This document shows positions 1 through 9,305 of a DNA stretch of 64,000 nucleotides, piece by piece (within the stretch, counting starts at the first letter, position 1; each line of letters begins with the position of its first letter). The position numbers and the translations under genes were made by a program. Source of the stretch: Streptomyces kaniharaensis (GTDB lineage: Bacteria; Actinomycetota; Actinomycetes; Streptomycetales; Streptomycetaceae); the NCBI RefSeq assembly GCF_009569385.1, contig NZ_WBOF01000001.1:2180001-2244000 (forward strand). Reading direction: 5' to 3'. The notes beneath the pieces were generated by a model. It was not told the DNA's origin. It worked only from the letters and a program-made list of their open reading frames with translations, and ran no database searches.

Positions 1-977
1 AGGCTGTCGGTGAAGCCGAAGAGACCGGCGCCCATGGCGAGCCCGCCCGGCATCCAGTTACCGAAGATCATCGCCGCGAGGCCGATGAAGCCTCGGCCGA
101 GGGTCTGGCCGTCCTTGTAGAAGTGCGCCGCGACCAGCGAGAGGTACGCACCGCCGAGGCCCGCGAAGGCGCCGGAGGCGATGACCGCGAGGTACTTGTA
201 CTTGTAGACGTTGACGCCCAGCGACTCGGCCGCGGTCGGGTTCTCACCGCAGGAGCGCAGCCGCAGGCCGAAGACCGTGCGCCACAGCACGAAGTAGCTG
301 ACCACGATCAGGGCGGCGGCGAGCAGCACGACCACCGAGATGTTGGTGACCATGCCGCCGAGCACGCCGGCCACGTCCGAGATGAAGAACCAGTGGTGCT
401 TCTCGATGTCGGCCAGCCAGGACGACAGCCCCGGGATGGTCATGTACGGCAGCGGATCGGCCGGCGGGGACTGGTTCGCGCCGGCACCGGCGGAGATGTA
501 GTCCTTGTAGTAGATCCGGTTGACGTACGCGCAGATGCCGGGGATCAGCAGGTTGATACCGACACCGGACACGATGTGGTCGACGCCGAAGGTGACGGTG
601 ATGATCGCGTGCAGCAGACCGCCCGCGGCACCGCCGACCATGCCGGCCACCAGACCGACCCACGGGTTGACCAGGTACCCGGCCCAGGCACCGCAGAAGG
701 TGCCGGCGACCATCATGCCTTCGAGGCCGATGTTGACCACGCCGGCCCGCTCGGACCAGAGACCACCCAGACCGGCCATGCCGATCGGCACGGCGGCGCT
801 GAGCGCGGCGGTGATCTGACCGGAGGAGGTCAGCGAGTGGTTGCCGGTGGCCATGCCCACGGCGGAGAACAGGGCGAGGGCGCCCGCGATCAGCAGGAGC
901 ACCACCGGCCAGGACAGCTTGTGCTTCTTGGCAGGCGCGCCGGGCGCCTTCGGACGAGCAGCGGTAGCCGTGCTCAT
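1..977 (-). CDS. ABC transporter permease, BMP/nucleoside type (3' end beyond window)
   Basis: Inner-membrane permease of a nucleoside-type (BMP family) ABC importer. About 325 codons are present and the frame is still open at base 1, so the C-terminus is missing. The start is ATG at 977, preceded by a Lys-rich N-terminus (KAPGAPAKKHK) and a first membrane span. The block ERAGVVNIGLEGMMV near residues 76-90 is the typical core of the BPD_transp_2 permease family, and several further hydrophobic spans follow. The ATG overlaps the stop of the upstream permease (ATGA), so the two are translationally coupled and probably form a heterodimer. Nucleoside catabolism genes (cytidine deaminase, thymidine phosphorylase) would be expected just beyond the left edge; that is inference from related genomes. 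Confidence 0.9.
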   Translation of the reverse strand, partial: MSTATAARPKAPGAPAKKHKLSWPVVLLLIAGALALFSAVGMATGNHSLTSSGQITAALSAAVPIGMAGLGGLWSERAGVVNIGLEGMMVAGTFCGAWAGYLVNPWVGLVAGMVGGAAGGLLHAIITVTFGVDHIVSGVGINLLIPGICAYVNRIYYKDYISAGAGANQSPPADPLPYMTIPGLSSWLADIEKHHWFFISDVAGVLGGMVTNISVVVLLAAALIVVSYFVLWRTVFGLRLRSCGENPTAAESLGVNVYKYKYLAVIASGAFAGLGGAYLSLVAAHFYKDGQTLGRGFIGLAAMIFGNWMPGGLAMGAGLFGFTDS

Positions 978-2137
978 GCGGACACCTCCTTCTTCTCAGT
1001 GGCCGCGAGCTGGGCGGCGAGCTGCGCGCCGACCTTCTGCTGCTGGCGCTTCAGGCCGTAGCGGCGCACCAGTTCGTACGCGACGACGACGCAGATGACG
1101 ATGGTGCCCTGCATGACGGCGACGATCTCGAACGGGAAACCGCCGTTCTTCGGCAGCGGCAGCTGGGAGCCGGTGGAGTCCAGGAACGCGAACAGCAGCG
1201 CCGCGAAGGCCATGCCGATCGGGCTGTTCCGGCCGAGCAGGGCGACCGAGATGCCGAGGAAGCCGAGGCCGCTCTGGAAGCTCTGGCCGAAGTAGTACGA
1301 GTTCTGCAGCAGCTCGGGCAGACCGATCAGACCGGCCAGACCGCCGGAGACGGCCATCGAGATCATGACCATCTTCCGGACGTTCACACCCGACGCGGTG
1401 GCGGCGCTCTCCGAGCGGCCGGTGGCGCGCAGATCGAAGCCGAAGCGGGTGCGGGTCAGCACGAACTGGAAGGCCACGCCGACCAGGATGGCGATGAACA
1501 GGAAGCCCCAGAGGGTGCCACCGGCCGTGCTGATCGAGAAGAAGTGGCTGGACTGAGAGACCGGGTTGGTCTGGATCGAGTTGCTGGTGGCGCCCACCTT
1601 CGGGGCGAAGATGCCCGGGACCAGCAGCAGACCGACGATCGCGATCGAGATGGCGTTCAGCATGATGGTCGAGATGACCTCGCTGACGCCGCGGTAGACC
1701 TTCAGCGCACCGGCGATGGCGGCGTACAGGCCACCGGCCAGCATGGCGGTGATCAGCAGCAGCGGGATCTGGATGACGGCCGGCAGGTCGATCTGGCTGC
1801 CGATGTACGCCGTGAACAGCGCCGCGACCCGGTACTGGCCCTCGACGCCGATGTTGAACAGGTTCATCCGGAACCCGAACGCGGCGGCCGCGGCGGCCAG
1901 GTAGTAGGTGGTGGCCCGGTTGAGGATCGCCACCTGGCCGTCCGACTTGGTGGCGTACGTGATCATCACGTTCCACGCGTCGAACGGGTTCTTGCCGGAG
2001 CTCGCCAGCAGGATCGAGCAGATCGTCACCGAGAGCACGACCGCGAGCACCGGCGCCGCCAGTGCGAGCACGATCCGCTCACCGTTGATCCGCTGCGCCA
2101 GGCCGCGCTTGGCGGCGGGGGGGTTGGGACTGGTCAT
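974..2137 (-). CDS. ABC transporter permease, BMP/nucleoside type
   Basis: First membrane permease of the BMP-family importer, 387 aa. The start is ATG at 2137 (MTSPNPPAAKRG), 4 bp after the stop of the ATPase gene; a longer in-frame extension upstream lies inside the ATPase gene and is rejected. About eight to ten hydrophobic segments are visible. The family block FRMNLFNIGVEGQY lies near residues 87-100, and the cytoplasmic loop GRSESAATASGVNVRKM is the likely ATPase contact loop. The 3' end overlaps the next permease by 4 bp. It should act with the ATPase (2142-3824) and lipoprotein (4011-5072) in import of nucleosides or a related sugar; the substrate is inferred from family. Confidence 0.92.
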   Translation of the reverse strand: MTSPNPPAAKRGLAQRINGERIVLALAAPVLAVVLSVTICSILLASSGKNPFDAWNVMITYATKSDGQVAILNRATTYYLAAAAAAFGFRMNLFNIGVEGQYRVAALFTAYIGSQIDLPAVIQIPLLLITAMLAGGLYAAIAGALKVYRGVSEVISTIMLNAISIAIVGLLLVPGIFAPKVGATSNSIQTNPVSQSSHFFSISTAGGTLWGFLFIAILVGVAFQFVLTRTRFGFDLRATGRSESAATASGVNVRKMVMISMAVSGGLAGLIGLPELLQNSYYFGQSFQSGLGFLGISVALLGRNSPIGMAFAALLFAFLDSTGSQLPLPKNGGFPFEIVAVMQGTIVICVVVAYELVRRYGLKRQQQKVGAQLAAQLAATEKKEVSA

Positions 2138-2141
2138 GTGG

Positions 2142-3824
2142 TTACTCCCCCGCCTGGGCGTCGTCGGCGGTGTCGGTGTGCGGTTGCTCGGCCTCGGTGC
2201 CCTCGGCGGCCACGGTCTGGGCCTCGGCGACGGCCTCCGGCTCGGACTCGATGTGGCCGCGGGCCGCACCGGTCATCGCGGTGCCCAGGTCCTCGGCGGT
2301 GACGGTGGCCGGGTCGGCGTCGGCGACCAGGCGGCCGCGGTAGATGACCCGGATGGTGTCGGAGAGGCCGATGAGCTCGTCCAGGTCCGCGGAGATCAGC
2401 AGCACGGCCAGGCCGTTGCGCTGGGCGACCCGGATGTGCTCCCAGATCTGCGCCTGCGCGCCGACGTCCACACCGCGGGTGGGGTGGGCGGCGATCAGGA
2501 GCTTGGGATCGTGGGCCATCTCGCGGCCGATGATCAGCTTCTGCTGGTTGCCGCCGGAGAGGGAGGCCGCGGTGACCTCGATGCCCGGGGTACGGACGTC
2601 GAACTCCCGGACGATCCGCCAGGTGTCCTCGCGGGCGGAGGTCGGGTCGAGCAGCGGGCCGTTGGAGTTCGGCTTCTCGGTGACGTGGCCGAGGATCCGG
2701 TTCTCCCAGAGCGGGGCCTCCAGCAGCAGGCCGTGCCGGTGGCGGTCCTCGGGGATGTAGCCGATGCCGGCCTCGCGGCGGGCCCGGGTGAGGCTGCCGG
2801 AGAGGTCCTTGCCATCGAGGGTGACGGTGCCGGCGTCCAGCGGGAGCATGCCCATGATGGCCTCGACCAGTTCGGCCTGGCCGTTGCCCTCGACGCCGGC
2901 GATGCCAAGGATCTCGCCCTTGCGGATGGTGAGCGAGATGTCGTCGAGCACGACGCGCTCGATGCCCTCGGCGTCGGTCTTGGCGATCCGCAGGCCCTGG
3001 ACGTCGAGCATCTCGGTGCTGGTGACGGTCGACTCGCGGCTCTCCGGGGAGGGCAGCTCGGCGCCGACCATCATCTCGGCGAGCTGGCGGGCGGTGACGG
3101 TCTTCGGGTCGGCGTCGCCGACCGTGGTGCCGCGCCGGATCACGCTGATCGCGTCGGCGACCGCCAGCACCTCGTGCAGCTTGTGCGAGATGAAGATGAC
3201 GGTGACGCCCTCGGACTTGAGGTCGCGCAGGTTGTCGAACAGTGCGTCGACCTCCTGCGGGACGAGCACGGCCGTCGGCTCGTCGAGGATCAGGATCTTG
3301 GCGCCGCGGTACAGCACCTTGAGGATCTCGACGCGCTGGCGGTCGGCGACACCGAGGTCCTCGACCAGGACGTCCGGGCGCACGCCCAGGCCGTACTGGT
3401 CGGAGATCTCCTTGATCTTCGCCTTCGCCTTGGCGCCGATGCCGTACAGGTGCTCGCCGCCGAGGACGACGTTCTCCCACACCGTGAGGTTGTCGGCGAG
3501 CATGAAGTGCTGGTGCACCATGCCGATGCCGCGGGCGATGGCGTCGCCCGGGGTGTGGAACTCGCACTGCTCGCCGTTGATGGCGATGGTGCCCTCGTCC
3601 GGCTTCTGCATGCCGTAGAGGATCTTCATCAGCGTCGACTTGCCGGCGCCGTTCTCGCCCATGAGGGCGTGCACGGTGCCGCTGCGGACGGTGAGGTTGA
3701 TGTCGTGGTTGGCCACGACGCCGGGGAAGCGCTTGGTGATGCCGCGCAGTTCGACGGCCGATGTCGCTGTCCCCGCGGTGGGGTTACCGTCCTTGCGCAG
3801 GGGGACGGGATCGGATGCGGTGAT
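2142..3824 (-). CDS. Sugar/nucleoside ABC transporter ATP-binding protein (two NBDs), apparent ATC start
   Basis: Cytoplasmic ATPase of the BMP importer with two fused nucleotide-binding domains, as in RbsA/MglA-type proteins. NBD1 has Walker A GENGAGKS (about residue 57), signature LGVADRQR and Walker B ILILDEPTA. NBD2 has the usual degenerate P-loop GVEGNGQAE and signature LSGGNQQK. The C-terminal tail is acidic. Start choice: AGGAG (3835-3831) is followed six bases later by ATC at 3824, giving 560 aa. The in-frame ATG at 3956 would add 44 Pro/Arg-rich residues and lie before a strong hairpin. The next canonical start downstream (GTG 3716) would remove the first strand of NBD1. No ATG, GTG or TTG lies between, so ATC initiation is my best reading but unusual. 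Confidence 0.9.
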   Translation of the reverse strand: MTASDPVPLRKDGNPTAGTATSAVELRGITKRFPGVVANHDINLTVRSGTVHALMGENGAGKSTLMKILYGMQKPDEGTIAINGEQCEFHTPGDAIARGIGMVHQHFMLADNLTVWENVVLGGEHLYGIGAKAKAKIKEISDQYGLGVRPDVLVEDLGVADRQRVEILKVLYRGAKILILDEPTAVLVPQEVDALFDNLRDLKSEGVTVIFISHKLHEVLAVADAISVIRRGTTVGDADPKTVTARQLAEMMVGAELPSPESRESTVTSTEMLDVQGLRIAKTDAEGIERVVLDDISLTIRKGEILGIAGVEGNGQAELVEAIMGMLPLDAGTVTLDGKDLSGSLTRARREAGIGYIPEDRHRHGLLLEAPLWENRILGHVTEKPNSNGPLLDPTSAREDTWRIVREFDVRTPGIEVTAASLSGGNQQKLIIGREMAHDPKLLIAAHPTRGVDVGAQAQIWEHIRVAQRNGLAVLLISADLDELIGLSDTIRVIYRGRLVADADPATVTAEDLGTAMTGAARGHIESEPEAVAEAQTVAAEGTEAEQPHTDTADDAQAGE

Positions 3825-3830
3825 GGCGAT

Positions 3831-3835
3831 CTCCT
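3831..3835 (-). promoter_or_regulatory. Ribosome binding site deciding the ATC start at 3824
   Basis: On the minus strand AGGAG is followed by ATCGCC and then ATC, a six-base spacing that suits a streptomycete SD. It is the only good SD near the expected N-terminus of the transporter ATPase. Confidence 0.55.
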
Positions 3836-3889
3836 GGTGGTCTGGAGGCGCGGCATTGCGCTGGGAGGGCCAAGGGGAAACGGGGGGAC

Positions 3890-3941
3890 GGAAGGGGCCC
3901 GGGGGTACGCGGTTTCCTGCGCACCCTGCCGGGCCCCTCCC
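3890..3941 (-). terminator. Intra-operon hairpin between lipoprotein and ATPase genes
   Basis: Arms at 3890-3902 and 3929-3941 are almost perfectly complementary (core AGGGGCCCGG / CCGGGCCCCT) with a loop of about 26 nt and no U-run. Its place just after the binding-protein stop and before the ATPase fits an mRNA-stabilising or partial-termination element that keeps binding protein in excess. It argues against the ATPase starting at 3956, since the hairpin would then lie inside the coding region. Confidence 0.6.
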
Positions 3942-4010
3942 GTGATGCTGTGTCAATCATCGCGCTGCCGGGCAGGCGGCAGTCGCAGCAACGTCCGGGA
4001 CGCGCGCGCC

Positions 4011-5072
4011 TTACTGGGCCGGCGCGGTCGGAACCGTGGTGGCGCCGGTCTTGATCGCGTTGGCGGCAGCGTCCAGCTGGGACTTGATGTCGTCGATCTT
4101 GCCACCGGTGGTGGCGAGCTGGACACCCTCGGCCTTCAGGTCGAACAGCTTGACGCCGGTGAGCGGCTGGTTCTTCTTGACCGAGTCGATGTAGGAGAAG
4201 ACGGCGTTGTCGACGTTCTTCACCATCGAGGTCAGGATGCTGTTCTTGTACTTCGACAGAGCCGGCTGCGAGGCCTGGTCGGAGTCGACACCGATGGCCA
4301 GGGCGCCCTGCTTGTTGGCGACGGCCTCGATGGCGCCGTTGCCGGAGGAACCGGCGGCGGAGTAGATGACGTCCGCGCCCTTGTCGAGCTGACCCTGGGC
4401 GGCCTCCTTGCCCTTGTCGGGCGAGGCGAAGCCGGAGAAGTCCGGAGGCGTGGTGAGGTAGGTGGTCTCGACCGTGATGTTCGGGTCGATGGACTTCACG
4501 CCGGCCTTGTAACCGGCCTCGAACTTCTTGATCAGCTCGGTCTGCACACCACCGATGAAGCCGACGTGCTTGTTGTGCGACTTCAGGGCGGCGGCGACGC
4601 CGGCGAGGTAGGAACCCTCCTGCTCGGCGAAGACCAGCGAGGTGACGTTGGCCGGCTGGGCGTCGTCGTGAGAGTCGATGATCGCGAACTTGACGTCCGG
4701 GTTGTCCTTGGCGACCTTGTCGACCGCCTGCTGGTACACGAAGCCGACCGCGATGACGGTCTTGTAGCCGCCGTCGATCAGGTTCTTGAGGCGGGTCTCC
4801 TTGTCGGCCTCGGCCTCGCCGGCCTTGGCCTCGGCCTCGGTGACCGACACACCGAGGTCGGACTTGGCCTTGTCGAGACCGCGGGCGGCGGAGTCGTTGA
4901 ACGACTGGTCGCCACGGCCGCCGATGTCGTAGGCCATACCGACCTTGAGCGAGCCCTCGGAGGAGGAACCGGAGGAAGTGTTGTCAGTGCTCTTTGCGCC
5001 GCAAGCGGCGAGCGAGGCCATGCCCAGGGAACCCGAGAGCACAACCGCGGCGAGCTTCATTGAACGGCGCAA
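4011..5072 (-). CDS. BMP family nucleoside-binding lipoprotein
   Basis: Extracytoplasmic substrate-binding lipoprotein (Med/PnrA-like), 353 aa. The lipobox is LAAC with Cys at about residue 24. A Thr/Ser-rich linker follows, then the fold start VGMAYDIGGRGDQSFND, with conserved GFIGGVQTELIKKFEAGY and GVDSDQ segments. The start is TTG at 5072, eight bases after AAGGAG; the ATG 12 bases further on is badly spaced. It is the first gene of the importer operon, and its promoter region (5073-5335) holds a large inverted repeat. Nucleoside specificity is inferred from family. Confidence 0.93.
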   Translation of the reverse strand: MRRSMKLAAVVLSGSLGMASLAACGAKSTDNTSSGSSSEGSLKVGMAYDIGGRGDQSFNDSAARGLDKAKSDLGVSVTEAEAKAGEAEADKETRLKNLIDGGYKTVIAVGFVYQQAVDKVAKDNPDVKFAIIDSHDDAQPANVTSLVFAEQEGSYLAGVAAALKSHNKHVGFIGGVQTELIKKFEAGYKAGVKSIDPNITVETTYLTTPPDFSGFASPDKGKEAAQGQLDKGADVIYSAAGSSGNGAIEAVANKQGALAIGVDSDQASQPALSKYKNSILTSMVKNVDNAVFSYIDSVKKNQPLTGVKLFDLKAEGVQLATTGGKIDDIKSQLDAAANAIKTGATTVPTAPAQ

Positions 5073-5120
5073 GGGAGTATCTCCTTCTCACACGCACCCG
5101 TTTAGCGTGGTCGGACGCCA

Positions 5121-5153
5121 CCGTAACGCGCGTAGAACACGGTTGTGTTACGG
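5121..5153. promoter_or_regulatory. Nested inverted repeats upstream of the nucleoside importer
   Basis: CCGTAAC (5121-5127) and GTTACGG (5147-5153) are perfect inverted copies 19 nt apart. Inside and overlapping lies AACAC GGTT GTGTT (5136-5149). The site is 50-80 bp before the TTG start of the lipoprotein gene, where an operator would be expected. The regulator is unknown. Confidence 0.45.
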
Positions 5154-5335
5154 GCTGCGGGAGCATTCGGGTTGTTATCAAACCGTGGTCTGACGTCGTC
5201 CCGACGCTCTTTCCTCCCGTGCGCGGACGGAGATCCGGAACTGGCGACCCCCAGTTTACGGAACCGCGCATAAAGCTCGGATATCGACAAACCGGCCACG
5301 CGTCGGCTGCACGTCCCGGGCCCGGGTCAGCTCCC

Positions 5336-6580
5336 CTACGCCTCCAGGGCCAGCGCCGCGAACAGCTCCACACCGATCCCGATCGCCCGCTCGTCCACGT
5401 CGAAACCGCCCTGGTGCAGGTCACGGACCGCGGTGTCGCCGGGGGCGCGGACGCCGAGCCGGGCCAGCGCGCCCGGGGCGTGCTCCAGGTACCAGGAGAA
5501 GTCCTCGCCGCCCAGGCTCTGCTCGGTGCCCTCCACCACCTGCTTGCCGGCGCGGCCGAACCGGGCGGTCATCGCCGCGTCCAGCAAGTCGACCGATACC
5601 GCCTCGTTCACCACTGGCGGCACACCGCGGTGGTAGTCGAGCGACCACTTGGCTCGGTAGGTCTCGGCGAGCTTGGCGATCAGCTCGTGCAGCAGGTCCG
5701 GCGCCTCGCGCCAGCCGTCCAGCTCCAGGCAGCGGACGGTGCCCTCCAGCTCGGCGTGCTGCGGGATGACGTTGGGAGCCGAGCCGGAGGCGATCCGGCC
5801 CCAGACCAGGCTGACGCCCCAGCGCGGATCCATCCGGCGGGCCAGCGCGCCCGGCAGGTCGGCGGCCATCCGGGCGATCGCGGTGACCAGGTCGGTGGTC
5901 AGGTGCGGGCGGGCGGTGTGCCCGCCGGGGCCGTCCAGGTGGAGCACCAGGCGGTCGCAGGCGGAGGTGATCGCCCCGGTGCGCAGCGCGATCCGGCCCA
6001 CCTCGACCTTCGGGTCGCAGTGCACCGCGAAGATCCGGCCGACGCCGTCCATGCCGCCGGCCTTGATGACGTCCAGGGCGCCGCCGGGCATGACCTCCTC
6101 GGCCGGCTGGAAGACCAGCCGCACGGGGCGGCGCAGCTCTCCGGTGCGGGCGGCGTCGGCGAGCACCAGGCCGGTGCCGAGCACGACCGAGGTGTGCACG
6201 TCGTGGCCGCAGGCGTGGGCCCGGCCGGGGACGCTCGAGCGGTACGGCACGTCGGTCTTGGCGTCGTCGATCGGCAGCGCGTCGATGTCGGCGCGGAAGG
6301 CCAGGAACTCGGCGCCGGGAGCCGTCCCGTCCGGGACGATGTCGACGATCAGGCCGGTGCCGCCGGGCAGCACCCGCGGCTCCAGCCCGGCCGCCACCAG
6401 CCGGTCGCGGAGCAGGCCGGTGGTGCGGAACTCCTGGCGGCCCAGCTCCGGGTGCCGGTGCAGATCACGGCGGAAGGCGATCAGCTCGGACTCCAGCCCG
6501 CCCACCCGGCCGCGCAGTTCGGCGGCGGGGCGGGCAGCGGCGAGAGTGGTGCCCGGCTGAGCGGGCTCAGGACGGTTCAT
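5336..6580 (-). CDS. M20 family amidohydrolase (N-acyl amino acid/peptide deacylase)
   Basis: Cytoplasmic metal-dependent amidohydrolase of the M20D family (IAA-amino-acid hydrolase/hippurate hydrolase-like), 414 aa. Metal-binding blocks are visible: HACGHDVHTSV, QPAEEVMPGG with the Glu pair, HCDP, and GGEDFSWYLEH near the C-terminus. HRHPELGRQE at the N-terminus is the usual family opening. The start is ATG at 6580; TACTCT sits seven bases upstream and GGGGAG touches the ATG, so a leaderless transcript is likely. The gene is alone on the minus strand, downstream of the mutase. The natural substrate cannot be told from sequence. Confidence 0.92.
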   Translation of the reverse strand: MNRPEPAQPGTTLAAARPAAELRGRVGGLESELIAFRRDLHRHPELGRQEFRTTGLLRDRLVAAGLEPRVLPGGTGLIVDIVPDGTAPGAEFLAFRADIDALPIDDAKTDVPYRSSVPGRAHACGHDVHTSVVLGTGLVLADAARTGELRRPVRLVFQPAEEVMPGGALDVIKAGGMDGVGRIFAVHCDPKVEVGRIALRTGAITSACDRLVLHLDGPGGHTARPHLTTDLVTAIARMAADLPGALARRMDPRWGVSLVWGRIASGSAPNVIPQHAELEGTVRCLELDGWREAPDLLHELIAKLAETYRAKWSLDYHRGVPPVVNEAVSVDLLDAAMTARFGRAGKQVVEGTEQSLGGEDFSWYLEHAPGALARLGVRAPGDTAVRDLHQGGFDVDERAIGIGVELFAALALEA

Positions 6581-6764
6581 CTCCCCAAGAGTAGGCCTGT
6601 TGGGGGGATTTGGCCCGACTTCCGGAAAAGTAGTCCCCGATTGGGCGCATACCGGCCGGACAGGTGGGTATGACATCTCGTTTCAGCCGCCTTCCCCGGG
6701 TTGCTTGCCCTGTGCAACGATCACCCGGTCCAGCGGTCACGGCCGTCGACTCCTTGACGCGCCC

Positions 6765-8354
<1,590 letters not shown>

Positions 8355-8498
8355 GGGTTTCTCCACGGGGGTCGGCGGGCTGGTGCTCCTGCTCGCACAG
8401 TAGTGGCGCCCGGGCGGAACACGGCGGAGCCGACGCGGTTGAGATGATCGGACGAACGACCGAAGTGGATACCGATCGACAAGCCCCTGGGAGTGGCA

Positions 8499-9239
8499 AT
8501 GAGCGAGCAGAAGGTGGCCGTGGTCACCGGTGCCAGCAGCGGGATCGGCGCGGCGACCGCCCGCCGGCTGGCCGCCGAGGGCTTCGACGTGGTGCTGACC
8601 GCCCGGCGGACCGAGCGGATCGAGGTGCTGGCCAAGGAGATCGGCGGCCGGGCGTACACCCTGGACGTCACCGACCGGGCGGCCGTGGACGCCTTCGCCG
8701 CCGAGGTTGGCCGGGTGGACGTCCTCGTCAACAACGCCGGCGGGGCGATCGGCGCCGACTCCGTGGAGCACGGCGACCCGGCCGACTGGCTGGCCATGTA
8801 CGAGGTGAACGTGCTCGGCGTGCTGCACATGACGCAGGCACTGCTGCCCGCCCTGCGCGCCACCGGCGACGGCACCGTGCTGGTGCTCTCCTCGACCGCC
8901 GCGCTGGCCGCCTACGAGGGCGGCGGCGGGTACGTCGCGGCCAAGCACGCCGCGCACACCATCGCGGCGACGCTGCGGCTGGAGCTGTGCGGGGAGCCGA
9001 TCCGGGTGATCGAGATCGCCCCCGGCATGGTGAAGTCCGAGGGGTTCGCACTCACCCGCTTCCGCGGCGACGAGGAGAAGGCGGCGGCCGTGTACACGGG
9101 CGTGGCCGAGCCGCTGACCTCGGAGGACATCGCCGACACCGTCGCCTGGACGGTCACCCGGCCGTCCCACGTGAACATCGACCTGCTGGTGGTCCGCCCG
9201 CGCGCCCAGGCCGCCAACCACAAGGTCCATCGCGCCTGA
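8499..9239 (+). CDS. SDR family NAD(P)-dependent oxidoreductase
   Basis: Classical short-chain dehydrogenase, 246 aa. Cofactor motif TGASSGIG lies at residues 12-19 and NNAG near 83. The catalytic set is Ser in VLSSTAA and YVAAK (Tyr and Lys). The preference for NAD or NADP is not clear. The start is ATG 8499, five bases after GGGAG; an in-frame GTG two codons earlier would overlap the SD. The gene lacks an operon partner, being divergent from the mutase and followed by a short GATCAG/CTGATC stem at 9238-9272. The YdfG-like serine or hydroxy-acid dehydrogenase group is the closest in general look; the substrate is unknown. Confidence 0.92.
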   Translation: MSEQKVAVVTGASSGIGAATARRLAAEGFDVVLTARRTERIEVLAKEIGGRAYTLDVTDRAAVDAFAAEVGRVDVLVNNAGGAIGADSVEHGDPADWLAMYEVNVLGVLHMTQALLPALRATGDGTVLVLSSTAALAAYEGGGGYVAAKHAAHTIAATLRLELCGEPIRVIEIAPGMVKSEGFALTRFRGDEEKAAAVYTGVAEPLTSEDIADTVAWTVTRPSHVNIDLLVVRPRAQAANHKVHRA

Positions 9240-9293
9240 TCAGAGCGTCGGCGGGCGGCCGCCCCCCTGATCGGACGTGTCACCCGGCAGTGA

Positions 9294-9299
9294 TACATA
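9294..9299 (+). promoter_or_regulatory. -10 element (TACATA) for a leaderless transcript
   Basis: TG-A-TACATA is an extended -10 that ends six bases before the ATG at 9306. No SD precedes that ATG, so transcription probably starts at the start codon. Confidence 0.5.
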
Positions 9300-9305
9300 C
9301 GTGCG

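Noticed and set aside
3825..3956. N-terminal extension of the importer ATPase from ATG 3956
   Set aside because: It would contain an inter-gene hairpin, is Pro/Arg/Gly-rich unlike the family, and has no SD.
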